Assembly (NCBI RefSeq): GCF_030718205.1
Contig: NZ_JAUZQF010000009.1
Span: forward strand, 186,001 to 250,000
DNA: 64,000 bases
Source of the DNA: Nonomuraea turcica
GTDB taxonomy: Bacteria > Actinomycetota > Actinomycetes > Streptosporangiales > Streptosporangiaceae
Direction of reading: 5' to 3'
The notes beneath the pieces were generated by a model that did not search any database, was not told the origin of the DNA, and saw only the letters and a program-made list of their open reading frames with translations. This document shows positions 16,519-24,694 of this stretch, piece after piece; positions within the stretch are counted from its first letter, which is position 1, and every line of letters begins with the position of its first letter. The translations under genes were made by a program, and so were the position numbers.

Positions 16519-17784
16519 CGACCGGGCTGATCCCCACCCATGCCGGCACGCCCGCGTTCCCGCCCACCTTGACCGGGTACGTCCGCGACTTCACCCGGGC
16601 GTGGCTACTGTCGTACGGGTCGGCCAACACCCGCGACGCCTACCGGCGGGACATCGAGATGTGGTTCGCGTTCTGCGAAGCCCACGAGCTCGACATCCTG
16701 GAGGTACGGCGGCCGCACGGCGACGTTTACAAGCGGTGGCTCGACCTAAAGGCCGGCAAGCCGCTCCCCGCCAAGACGCTCGCGCGGCGGCTCGCCACGG
16801 TGTCGTCCTGGTACAGCTACCTGGTGGAGGAGGCGGCGGCCGAGTTCAACCCGTTCGAGCGGGTACGGCGGCCGAAGGTGGACCGGCAGCACTCGGAGAC
16901 CGTGGCGTTAACCCGCGCCGAGGCCCGCGACGTGCTGCTCGCGGCCGACCACGACCACGGCCGCGAGCGGCTCCGCACCGCGGCGCTGATCCGGCTGCTC
17001 ATGGAGACCGGCGTCCGCGTCACCGAGGCCCTGGCCGCGCAGCTGTCCGATCTCGGGTACGAGCGCGGCCACCGCACACTGCGGATCGTCGCCAAGGGCA
17101 GCAAGCCGAAGACGCGCAAGGTCCCGCCAGCGGCGGCGCACGCGATCGACTGCTACCTGACCGACCGGGCGGAGCGGACCGGGCTGGCGGTGGAGCACCT
17201 GGACGGGCCGCTGTTCGCGTCCGGCTCGGGGCAGCGGCTGGACCGCAAGGACGTGTACGAGCTGGTGGAACGCATCGGGCGGCAGGCCGGAATCGAGGGC
17301 CTACACCCCCACCAACTCCGGCATACGTTCGCGATGCTGGCAGAAATGGGCGGAGTTGCATCGAGCGCATCATTCGGCAAGATCCGCGAATGGCGGCTGC
17401 CTGCGATCCAACGTGGGGCCCTGGCGTCATAGAGCGGGAAGGCGCTGATAGCGCTCGGCTGGTGACCTGCGATGACATCACGTCGGTTGCACCAGACGAC
17501 ACAATGAGGCACTCAATTCGGTTGCACTCGACGACGAGATGCTGCGTCAGATGCAGCAAGAACAAGCAGCGACGAGGACAAGCGTCAGCTCGGTCCGTTC
17601 GTCAGGCTGAGGCACTCGCAGGGTTCGAACAATGCTCTCTACCAGTTAGGAATCGGGCGTCGGCGTGAAGAAGATCCAGGCCGCGCTTGGGCACGCGAAC
17701 TCGGCAACGACGGACATCTACCTGGAAGCGCGGGACCGGCTGGAGGACGACCCCTCCGACCTGGTCACCGCCGCGATCGAGTAA
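16515..17784 (+). pseudogene. Tyrosine-recombinase integrase split by a 307-bp insertion
   Basis: The first 277 codons encode an XerC/D-like integrase: SAM-like core-binding domain at residues 20-115, then the catalytic domain with Arg168 (TGVRVTEAL), Lys near 194-197 and HPHQLRH (His266-Arg269). The C-terminal catalytic part, including the LGHANSATTDIYL His and the Tyr nucleophile, lies in another frame from 17650. Removing 307 bp between the two GAA triplets (17343-17345 and 17650-17652) restores a continuous 320-residue protein with the expected order ...LAE-SGVGVKKIQ.... The insertion separates the HxxR motif from the nucleophile, so the present gene should be inactive. Confidence 0.85.
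17346..17652. other. 307-bp insertion in the integrase gene
   Basis: The segment sits between two copies of GAA, consistent with a 3-bp target duplication. It has no evident terminal inverted repeats and no gene. It holds two direct copies of CGGTTGCAC-NN-GACGAC (17484-17500 and 17519-17535) 35 bp apart, and near its right end a short stretch that on the minus strand resembles a tRNA D-arm next to a T-loop (CTAACTGGTAGAG, GTTCGAA). Its origin is unknown. Confidence 0.7.
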
Positions 17785-18181
17785 GGCTCTGGCCTTCATG
17801 GCGCCACCCCATAAAGATCAATCTCTGTGGGGTAGCGACCCCGGGTCGGCGTTCCGCTGGTTGCACTTGACCCCATCGGTAGCGGTCGGCGACCCGCACT
17901 CCCGCACGGTACTCGTCACCTCGACAGCCACCTCCACCACCGCGGCGTCCAAGCTCGAAATCCGAGCTCGCCCGCGCCTATCTGTGAGCCTTTTCGAGCC
18001 GGACGCGGACACCCATTTCCTGCGAGGGGCCTCCTCCTGGCAGTCCCGCGGAGTCAGCGTGCCAGTGTCCACGGTCGCCCTCTTGATCGGTGACAGGTGT
18101 TCATGTGCTGATCGCTCGGCGCCGTACGGCGTTGCCCCTATTGTGATCACCACAGTGAAGATAATGAGGAGGCACCCCCAC
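17785..18181. other. 397-bp gap upstream of the SapA-like gene
   Basis: No supported gene. One further GGTTGCAC copy occurs near 17857. The last 60 bases carry the promoter and ribosome-binding site of the secreted protein at 18182. Confidence 0.4.
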
Positions 18182-18589
18182 GTGGGCAATATCAAGCGAA
18201 GTGCGGCCCTCGCTCTCGGCATGGCGGCCACGCTGGCAGCGTCCGTCACTTTGAGCGGTCCGGCCATGGCAGCGTCCTCGCCCATCGAGGCCTGCGGCGG
18301 CGGCAGCTACCATGTGATCGACAGCCACGCCTTCGGCTCCAGCGCCACCACCTACCTGCTCTACAACGGCAGCACCAACTGCGTGGTGACATGGAAGACG
18401 GGAGCGAGGGGCAATACTGCCTGGGTGCGTGCGATGGTGCAGGCGTACGGCTCGCCGGGGCAGGTGGACGCGAATTACTACCGCTATTACGCCGGCCCGG
18501 TCAAGGCCTATGCGCCGGGCAAGTGCATCATGTGGGGCGGCTCCTACGGCGACCAGTGGTGGGAGAGCCCCTGGGAGCACTGCGGCTGA
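18182..18589 (+). CDS. Secreted spore-associated-protein (SapA)-like protein
   Basis: A 135-residue exported protein. The signal peptide runs to about residue 36 (SVTLSGPAMA). The mature part has the features of SapA-type proteins: ACGGGSYHVIDS, YLLYNGSTNCVVTWKTG, YYRYYAGPVKAYAPGKCIMW, and paired cysteines. SapA was found on Streptomyces spores; its function is not known. The GTG start at 18182 has GAGGAGG nine bases upstream; the ATG inside that site is a less likely start. A hairpin follows the stop. Confidence 0.78.
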   Translation: MGNIKRSAALALGMAATLAASVTLSGPAMAASSPIEACGGGSYHVIDSHAFGSSATTYLLYNGSTNCVVTWKTGARGNTAWVRAMVQAYGSPGQVDANYYRYYAGPVKAYAPGKCIMWGGSYGDQWWESPWEHCG

Positions 18590-18605
18590 CCCTCGACGCC
18601 TCGCA

Positions 18606-18641
18606 GCGGAAAGACTTTCCCGGCAGGAGGAGTCTTTCCGC
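18606..18641 (+). terminator. Hairpin terminator of the SapA-like gene
   Basis: GCGGAAAGACT (18606-18616) and AGTCTTTCCGC (18631-18641) form a perfect 11-bp stem with a 14-base loop, starting 17 bases after the stop codon. It lies 12 bp before the left end of the IS1634-type element. Confidence 0.75.
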
Positions 18642-18652
18642 GTGATCGGGGC

Positions 18653-20391
18653 GCTAGCCCTGTTTTCCGCACGTTGAGGTAGTTGAGGATCAAGCGGATG
18701 CTGGTGTTGATCTCGGCTGGTCGGCGCGGTATGACCTTGGGCTCGTGAGACAACGTGCGCAGCGGGGTCAGGCCAGTATCGAGAAGATGCTCGGGGCGTT
18801 ACCGGTGGTGGCCGGGTTCTGCTCCCGGTTGCGGATCCGGGAGCTGGTCGATGCGGCCTGTCCGGTGCGGGATGTGGCCGAGTGGACCCATGGCCAGGTG
18901 ATCGAGGTGCTGGTGGCCAACCGGCTGACCTCGCTGGCCCCGCTGGTGCACGTGCAAGAGTGGGCGCGGGCGTGGGCGGTGGGTGAGGCCTTCGGGTGGA
19001 GCCGGAGCTGCTCAACGATGACCGGATCGGCCGGGCGCTGGACGCGATCGCGCCGCATCTGGACCACCTGGCCGGATCGGTCGGACTGGCCGCGATCGAG
19101 GCGTTCGGCATCGACGTGAGGCGCCTGCACTGGGACTTGACCTCGATCTCGTTGCATGGCGACTGCGAGCAGGCCGACCCCGCCGCGCCCGCGCCGAAGT
19201 TCGGCCATCCCAAGGATCGCCGGCCGGATCTCAAACAGATTCAGGCCGGCCTCGCCGTGGCCGCCGACGGCGCCGTCCCGGTCTTCCACCGCGCCTACGA
19301 CGGCGGAGCCGGCGAGGTGAGTCAGGTCATTCCGGCGATGCAGGCGCTGCCGAAGCTGGCCGGCCCGCAACCGATGCTGATGATCGGTGACTCCAAGCTG
19401 ATCTCGTATGCGAATTTGGCCGCGATGAGCGCCGAGCACGTCGCTTTCATCGCTCCGGCCTCCAAAACCTACGGCCCCGCCGAGGTGCTGGCCGGCCTCG
19501 ACCTGGCTGATGCGACCAAGGTGGACTATGCCGCCGCCCGCGATGCGGGTCAGCCAGCCGGGCAACGCGGTGTCTGGCATGTGGCCGAAGACGTCATGAC
19601 ACTGGCCGGGCCGCGCAAGAAGGACCCTGTCCTGGACTTACGCAGGGTCTTCGTGCATTCCTCGGCCCGCGCTCAGGCGGCCGCCACCGCCCGGGCCAAG
19701 AAGCTGGAGCGCGCCCGCGAGGATCTGGCCCGGCTGGAACGCGGTCTGGGCAGCCGCCACTACCCCGATCAGCAGGCGGTCGCCGACCGTGTCACCGCCA
19801 TCGGCCGCGCCCGGCGCGTGAGCGCCTATCTGACCGCGGTCACCGGCACCGACGCGGTCACCGGCAAACCCACCCTGGCCTGGCACTTCGACCAGGCCGC
19901 GCTTGACGCCGAAGCCGCCACCGACGGCTGGTACGCCCTGCTGACCAACCTGCCCACCCAGAGCGCCGACGCCGAACAGGTAACTGCGTCACTACAAAGG
20001 CCAAGAAGCCGTCGAACGCCGCCACGCCGCGTTTAAAGGACCGCTGGCCGTCACCAACCTGTATCTGAAGAACAATCGCCGCATCAACGCGCTGATCACC
20101 GTCATCTGCCTGGCCCTGCTCATCTTCTGCCTGATCGAACGCCAGGTCCGCCAGGCTCTGGACGCACGAGGCGCGACCAAAGTCGCAGGTCTGTACGCAG
20201 GCCGACCCGCCATCCCCACCGGCATGCTCATCCTCGACGCCCTGGCCGGTATCCGGCTCATCCCGGGCACCGGCCAGTCACCCCCGACCATCCCGCAACC
20301 CTCAGACCTCCAACTCCGCCTCCTGGATCTCCTCGACATCGACCCACGAGATCTCCGCTGAAGATCACTCACGTGCGGAAACGGGGCTAGC
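18653..20391 (+). mobile_element. IS1634-type insertion sequence, inactive
   Basis: The element is 1.74 kb. The left end (18653-18674) reads GCTAGCCCTGTTTTCCGCAC and the right end (20371-20391), inverted, reads GCTAGCCCCGTTTCCGCACG, giving about 21-bp imperfect terminal repeats. CTAG occurs in both tips and may be part of the target. One transposase fills it, with two frameshifts. Its right end supplies the stop codon of the neighbouring tautomerase gene. Confidence 0.85.
18745..20361 (+). pseudogene. IS1634-family (IS4 superfamily) transposase with two frameshifts
   Basis: The reading is clear over about 538 codons: an N-terminal part (MLGALPVVAGFCSRLRIREL), the DDE core (HWDLTSISLHG, PKFGHPKDRRPDLKQ, LMIGDSKLISY) and the C-terminal RRHAAFKGPLAVTNLYLK with a hydrophobic end. 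A G is missing from the run at 18994-18996, and an extra A occurs at 19982-19983, each shifting the frame. The start is GTG 18745. The reading is therefore in three frames and no full-length enzyme can be made without recoding. Confidence 0.88.
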
Positions 20392-20773
20392 TGTCGACGA
20401 TCACACCTCCGATCGCAGTGCGGCCGGCCGGGGTGGCGACGAGCTCGACCGTGATGGTGTCGCGCAAGTGCGCTCCGAGGACGTCGGCGACGGAGTCGGT
20501 GACAGTTCGCACGAGCTTGGCAACGAGCTCGCCGCTGTCGGGACGGGTGAACGCCGCCTCGCGGATACCGAACATGATCGCGGGTGGGGCCTCGTCGACC
20601 GGCTTGCCCCGCAGGCCCCACCGTCCGGCGGGTACGCCGTCGAGGTGGATGACCGCGATGTCGCGCGCCCACTCGCCGTATACGTCGACCACCGCGTCGG
20701 TCAGCGCGGCGATGAGGGCCGATTCGTTGCCCTGGAGCTGCGGCTCCAGGACTCGGACCGTCAGATGTGGCAT
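20387..20773 (-). CDS. Tautomerase-family protein (4-oxalocrotonate tautomerase-like)
   Basis: A 128-residue protein starting MPHLTVRVLEPQ; after Met removal Pro1 would be the catalytic base of the tautomerase superfamily. Two beta-alpha-beta repeats are visible, the second around VRTVTDSVADVLG. The family includes tautomerases and dehalogenases of unsaturated acids. The stop codon, TAG, lies inside the end of the adjacent IS element (CTAG), so the original C-terminus may have been changed by the insertion. AGGAG precedes the ATG. It is divergent from the MarR gene, which probably controls it. Confidence 0.82.
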   Translation of the reverse strand: MPHLTVRVLEPQLQGNESALIAALTDAVVDVYGEWARDIAVIHLDGVPAGRWGLRGKPVDEAPPAIMFGIREAAFTRPDSGELVAKLVRTVTDSVADVLGAHLRDTITVELVATPAGRTAIGGVIVDS

Positions 20774-20802
20774 CGTAGATCTCCTGTTTATTCTCAAATT
20801 AG

Positions 20803-20816
20803 CTTTGATGTCAAAG
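20803..20816. promoter_or_regulatory. Palindrome between tautomerase and MarR genes
   Basis: CTTTGA-TG-TCAAAG is a perfect 6-bp inverted repeat in the 62-bp gap between the divergent genes. Its size and place fit a MarR operator that controls both genes. The surrounding A+T-rich sequence can hold both promoters. Confidence 0.6.
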
Positions 20817-20835
20817 GTAATTGGCGAGGTGCCAG

Positions 20836-21303
20836 ATGGTCAACAACGCGGACGGCATGACCACCGACCAGGCGGTGCGATCCATGCTGCTGCTGATGCC
20901 CAGGATCGTCGGGAGAGCCAAGCGGCTGCCCGTCCCGGAGGCGCTGCGGACGCTCGATCTCGCGCCCCGCCACCTGTCACTGCTGGCCTACCTGCAGTAC
21001 GACGGTTCTCTCACGGTGAGCCAGCTGGCGGAGCGGCTGGAGATCGCTCCGACGACCGTCAGCCTCATGGTGGGTGACCTGTCTCGCCGCGGTGTCCTGA
21101 CGCGGGAAGAGGACGATGTCGACCGGCGACGGCGGGTCGTCGCGATCGCACCGCAGTACGTCGAGCCGATCCGCGAGTGGCTGGCGGGCAGCGCGCTGAC
21201 GTGGGCCGAGGTCCTGGCCGACCTCACGCCGGCCGAACGCGCCACGATCGTGCGGACGATGCGTGCCTTCGAGACCGCCTTGGGCAAGCGGATGCACGGC
21301 TGA
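20836..21303 (+). CDS. MarR-family transcriptional regulator
   Basis: A 155-residue winged-helix regulator. The DNA-binding region is LTVSQLAERLEIAPTTVSLM followed by the wing VLTREEDDVDRRRR; helices on both sides form the dimer interface. It is divergent from the tautomerase gene and probably represses it, responding to a phenolic or aldehyde ligand. ATG 20836 is preceded by a GCGAGG site; a TTG at 20821 would add five residues. A lone IS end begins one base after its stop. Confidence 0.85.
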   Translation: MVNNADGMTTDQAVRSMLLLMPRIVGRAKRLPVPEALRTLDLAPRHLSLLAYLQYDGSLTVSQLAERLEIAPTTVSLMVGDLSRRGVLTREEDDVDRRRRVVAIAPQYVEPIREWLAGSALTWAEVLADLTPAERATIVRTMRAFETALGKRMHG

Positions 21304-21339
21304 GCTGAAGATCACGTATGTGCGGAAAACCGGGCTAGC
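21304..21339. repeat. Solo right end of the IS1634-type element
   Basis: CTGAAGATCACGTATGTGCG and GGAAAACCGGGCTAGC follow the MarR stop. They match the right end of the element at 20356-20391 (CTGAAGATCACTCACGTGCG...GGGGCTAGC) with few changes. No transposase is attached, so it is a relic of a second copy or of an imprecise excision. Together with the intact right end it brackets the tautomerase/MarR pair. Confidence 0.75.
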
Positions 21340-21432
21340 GTCGTGGCTTCTACAGGCGTCTTCATGACCTGAGCGGCGCGACGAGCAGGGGCCCGGACAT
21401 CGCGTTCGGGTCCAGCCTCGTTAGGGACCTGA

Positions 21433-21582
21433 TCGAGGCTGGACCCGGCCCGCGTGCAGGCCCGCCGCCTGTCGGTGGAGTGGCACCGCAGCAACAAGAC
21501 CGGTCCTGCCACGCCGTCGTACGCGCTCAAACCGCCGGCGACGTGGATGGGCCGCAAGCCGTGGACGGTGGCCGGTGGATGA
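21433..21582 (+). pseudogene. C-terminal fragment, possibly of a phage structural protein
   Basis: A 49-codon open frame without a start codon ends in SYALKPPATWMGRKPWTVAGG-stop. The closing stop overlaps the GTG of the next frame, as in phage operons. Its 5' part appears to be lost at the solo IS end. Similarity to a phage minor tail protein is only suggested by position and overall look. Confidence 0.3.
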
Positions 21583-21876
21583 GACTCCGAACCTGGCGCT
21601 GGCGCTGGCCGAGCTGCGCGGCGCGGTCGAGCTGGGGTTCGAGCGAACGAACAGCAGCACCGGCTCATCTTGCAGCGGCTCGACCAGCTCGATGACAAGC
21701 ACGCCGAGCTGGCCAAGCAGGTCGAGCAGTTGCAGGCTCGGCTGGCCGAGGTCGAGAAGTCGGCCGTGACGACCACGCAGCTGTCCGACCGCACCAAGCA
21801 GATCATCGCCGTCGTCACCGTGCTGCTACTGGTGGCGGGCACGGTCATCGCGCTCATCCAGCTCACGCGAGGCTGA
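21575..21876 (+). pseudogene. Coiled-coil membrane protein of a phage lysis region, frameshifted
   Basis: GTG 21575 opens DETPNLALALAELRGAVELG; after one missing base near 21650 the sense continues in another frame as EQQHRLILQRLDQLDDKHAE, a coiled coil, then a single C-terminal membrane helix (IIAVVTVLLLVAGTVIALI). Such small proteins with a coiled coil and a terminal helix occur beside endolysin genes in actinophages. A shorter product from TTG 21667 or ATG 21670 is still possible. The endolysin frame begins about 160 bp further on. Confidence 0.55.
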
Positions 21877-22035
21877 CCACCCCCCCTTGCCCTCCCATCC
21901 CATTGGCACGGTGTTCCCGTGCCAGGACGGCGTGCTGCTCGTGCCCGCCGTCCTCCCGATCTACATTCCCGCCCATGTGTTCGGCCTGACCGTGGCCGAG
22001 TGGCTCAACCTCCAACCCTCAAGAGAGGTGACCCC

Positions 22036-22822
22036 TTGGAGCAGGTTTCGCGCGCCGCCTGGAACGCCGCGCCTCCGACCGGGCGACTACACGCACGTCT
22101 CTTCCACGCGCGGCGTGAAGATCCACTACACCGGCGGGCCCATCCCCGCGGACATCGCCGGGCCGAAGAAGCACAAGCTGTGCGTGCAGCTCGTCCACCA
22201 GATCCAGCAGATGCACATGTCGGGCGGCCGGGGCGAGAAGTACATCGACATCGGCTACAACCTGATCTGCTGTCCGCACTCGTACGTGTTCATCGGCCGC
22301 GGCGCGCACCGCGTGCCCGCCGCGAACGGCCCGGGTCTGAACAGCCAGCATTACGCGGTGCTGGCGTTGGTCGGCGACTCCGGGTTCACCAAGCCGAACG
22401 ACGCCATGCTGCACGCGCTGCGGGACGCGATCGAGTACCTGCGCGACAAGGGCGACGCCGGTAACGAGATCAAGGGCCACCGCGACGGCTACGCCACCTC
22501 CTGCCCCGGCGGGCCGCTGTATGCGTGGGTCCGGGCGGGAGCTCCGCGGCCGGACGAGCCGGTGGAGAAGCCCATCCGGCTCGTCTACAAGGACAGCGTC
22601 CCCGTCTGGCCCGGCCGCGTCATCAAGCTCACCGACCCGTACATGCAGGGCAACGACGTGCACGCCTGGCAGCACAAGCTGCGCAAGCGCGGCTGGACGA
22701 TCGACGTCGACGGCGTTTATGGCCCGCAGTCGAAGGCGGTATGCGCCGGCTACCAGGAGAAGGTCGGGGTGAAGCCGACCGGCGTCATCGATGAGGAGAC
22801 GTGGGACATCACCTGGTCATGA
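22036..22822 (+). pseudogene. Phage-type N-acetylmuramoyl-L-alanine amidase (endolysin), frameshifted
   Basis: The protein has an amidase/PGRP fold (VKIHYTGGPIPADIA, DIGYNLICCPHSYVFIGRG, NSQHYAVLALVGDSG, EIKGHRDGYATSCPG) and a C-terminal peptidoglycan-binding domain (MQGNDVHAWQHKLRKRGW to GVIDEETWD). The natural N-terminus LEQVSRAAWNAAPPTG starts at TTG 22036 after AGAGAGGTG, but a one-base shift at 22081-22084 places it in another frame from the rest. The long frame open from 21887 has an unnatural N-terminus. Zinc ligands His, His and Cys/Asp are visible, so the domain was functional before the shift. Confidence 0.75.
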
Positions 22823-22871
22823 AAACCGCTCGCATGACCGGCGAGTGCGTGTCCGCCCAGTCAGTGGTTGC

Positions 22872-23330
22872 CTAGGAGGCGAGCAGGTCGAAGTGGAAGC
22901 CGATCAGAAGCAGGCTGAGGGCGACCCAGCGCATGATGGTCGCCCGCTGTGGACTCATCAGCCAGTGATACATGATGACCAGGAACCACACGCCCACCAT
23001 CGCGATCACCCACCCGGCTAAGTTGGCAAGAAGGCTGGGCGCGTCGAAGGTGAGCGGCGGAGTCAGGAGCCCTGCGATCAAGCCAGCAGCAAACACCACT
23101 ACCGGAACCCGCCACACGCTGATGTCAAGTATGCGCTCTAACCGCTTCCCATAGCGCATGAACGTCTCCGGACTGACGAGCTCGACGACGATCGCGGCGC
23201 CACTCATAAAGGAAAGGATCTTCCCCGCCCGCCCCCACCAGATCATCGGCAGGCCGAGCAGATCGTTTCCGAGCGTGGACCTGCCGTCCAGCCACATGCC
23301 CCACGCCTCGAAGTAGCTGATGTCCGCCAT
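22872..23330 (-). CDS. Small membrane protein
   Basis: A 152-residue protein with three to four hydrophobic helices (IWWGRAGKILSFMSGAAI, VWRVPVVVFAAGLIAGLL, WVIAMVGVWFLVIMYHWL, RWVALSLLLIGFHFDLLA). No family is recognised. It is on the opposite strand between the endolysin and holin-like genes, a place where phages often carry lysogeny-conversion or superinfection genes. That role is inference. The ATG at 23330 has only a weak ribosome-binding site. Confidence 0.6.
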   Translation of the reverse strand: MADISYFEAWGMWLDGRSTLGNDLLGLPMIWWGRAGKILSFMSGAAIVVELVSPETFMRYGKRLERILDISVWRVPVVVFAAGLIAGLLTPPLTFDAPSLLANLAGWVIAMVGVWFLVIMYHWLMSPQRATIMRWVALSLLLIGFHFDLLAS

Positions 23331-23561
23331 GATCGGAGCGTAGAAGCGGCACAGGTCGCTGCCTAGTGGGTTCCGTGACGCCGTTCCGGTCCTCGCCCAG
23401 GACGCCGAGCGGGTCGGCCGCACGCTGTGGCAACCCCCGGCTCCCTCAACGGCCGTGACCCCGCTGAATCGACGAGAGCAACTAACCGAACCGACACCAT
23501 GGCGTCTGCTCAGCTTGGGCGGGCGCGTTCGCATGTCCGCACCCTTGTTGGAGGGAAACCC

Positions 23562-23819
23562 ATGCACGGAGAGCCCATCAGCTACGGCAAGCCCAAGGTC
23601 GAGCGGAAGGTCACTGCGGCCACCGCGGGCTCCTACCTCGGCCTGCTCGCGGTCCTGACCGTTCTGCAGACCGTCAACGCCGACCTCGACCTGATCGCGT
23701 TCCTGCCCGACTGGCTGGAGTCCCTGTCGATTCCGCTGCTGCCTGGCCTGATCACGTACGTGTCCGGGTACGTCGCCAAGCACACCGCCCGGCCCGACCT
23801 CCCTATGGATCAGCGCTAG
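23562..23819 (+). CDS. Holin-like small membrane protein
   Basis: An 85-residue protein with two membrane helices (GSYLGLLAVLTVLQTVNA and SIPLLPGLITYVSGYVA), a short loop and a charged C-terminus, as in actinophage holins. GGAGGG precedes the ATG. With the endolysin and coiled-coil membrane gene it completes a lysis module, so the region 16-24 kb is best read as a prophage or phage-derived remnant. A hairpin terminator follows. Confidence 0.65.
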   Translation: MHGEPISYGKPKVERKVTAATAGSYLGLLAVLTVLQTVNADLDLIAFLPDWLESLSIPLLPGLITYVSGYVAKHTARPDLPMDQR

Positions 23820-23829
23820 GATCGTGATC

Positions 23830-23866
23830 GTCTCGCGCCCGGAGCCGATCCGGGCGAGCGCGAGAC
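23830..23866 (+). terminator. Bipartite hairpin after the holin-like gene
   Basis: GTCTCGCGC (23830-23838) pairs with GCGCGAGAC (23858-23866), and CCCGGA/TCCGGG forms an inner stem. It starts ten bases after the stop codon. Confidence 0.7.
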
Positions 23867-23985
23867 TGCGTCGTCGTGAGGCGGCGCCCTTCGCGCGGCC
23901 CGGGTCAACGGGCCGCCGCTGGACATATGTGAGCCCCCGTCCACCTCTTCGGAGGGACGCTGTTGGCGAAGTAGTTCAAACAGAG

Positions 23986-24009
23986 GCATCCCCTTGATCA
24001 CGGGGATGC
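23986..24009. terminator. Hairpin at the transposon insertion site
   Basis: GCATCCCC (23986-23993) and GGGGATGC (24002-24009) form an 8-bp stem followed by TTCTAGTT. The Tn3-family element inserted in that T-rich tail. Confidence 0.6.
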
Positions 24010-24017
24010 TTCTAGTT

Positions 24018-24202
24018 GGGGGTTAGCCCACATAAGCCCAAAACCCACATTGGGATGATCTTGGAGGGGTGAGCGGGTGGCTTGTTGAAGCTGTGATCTT
24101 CTTCGTCTTTTGTGCGCGTATTCGTCTAGCTACGGTGTGTCTCGTCCGTTGGCGGGTTGAGCCGGGAGGCACGTGCGGTGACGTCGGTCGAGCGGACCGC
24201 GT
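24018..24202 (+). repeat. Left transposon end plus start of a duplicated transposase leader
   Basis: The first 47 bases are the terminal repeat. The next 138 bases match 29822-29957, the leader and first codons of the transposase (GGGAGGCACGTGCGGTGACG). The match stops after GAGCGGACCGC, where unrelated cargo begins. So this end is a truncated duplicate of the internal end. Confidence 0.85.
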
Positions 24203-24418
24203 GACTGGCTGGCCGACGTCGAGCCCGCGCTCATCGCCGCTGCTCGCGACGCTGGCGTCACTTGGGAGGCCCTGGCGCCCGTGCTGCGGGTGAGCGACCG
24301 CCGCGCGGCCCAGCGCCGCCACGCACGCCTGGTCCAGGCCGCCGCCCGCGACCGCCAGGCCGTCGACCAGGCCCACCACTCGGGTTCATGCGATGAGCCC
24401 CAAAGTAGCTCTGCGTGA
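24203..24418 (+). pseudogene. 5'-truncated helix-turn-helix fragment
   Basis: Fused directly to the end of the duplicated transposase leader is a 71-codon frame (DWLADVEPALIAAARDAGVT, then WEALAPVLRVSDRRAAQRRH) with no start of its own. The Trp-Glu-X-Leu-Ala...Arg-X-Ala-Ala-Gln-Arg pattern is a small helix-turn-helix seen in actinobacterial DNA-binding proteins. The fragment was probably cut when the transposon end was duplicated here. Confidence 0.45.
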
Positions 24419-24694
24419 TGATGGCTACCGATCGTGTTCTCAGAAATGACCATCTGTGAGAGTTCTGCGACAGCCTCGGACGCGATCACGTTTCCGAGGT
24501 CGCTGTCTGTGACTTTCAGGGCTTCATGGCATCGATTCTTCACCCGTCGCCGACACGGCCGGCCTGGGATCACCTGCACTGATGAGCCGAGCCACGGTAG
24601 TTGAAACCTGGCCATGATTCTTGGACCAGCTGATGCGTGCACCGGGGGAGGGCGTTGACCCGGGTCGCTCACTTACGACGGCTGTGAGAGCCGG

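Noticed and set aside
17600..17652. tRNA at the right end of the integrase insert
   Set aside because: Only a D-arm-like and a T-loop-like piece are adjacent; the anticodon arm is missing.
21887..22085. N-terminus of the endolysin from 21887
   Set aside because: The sequence is unlike amidase N-termini, while the expected start lies in another frame from TTG 22036.
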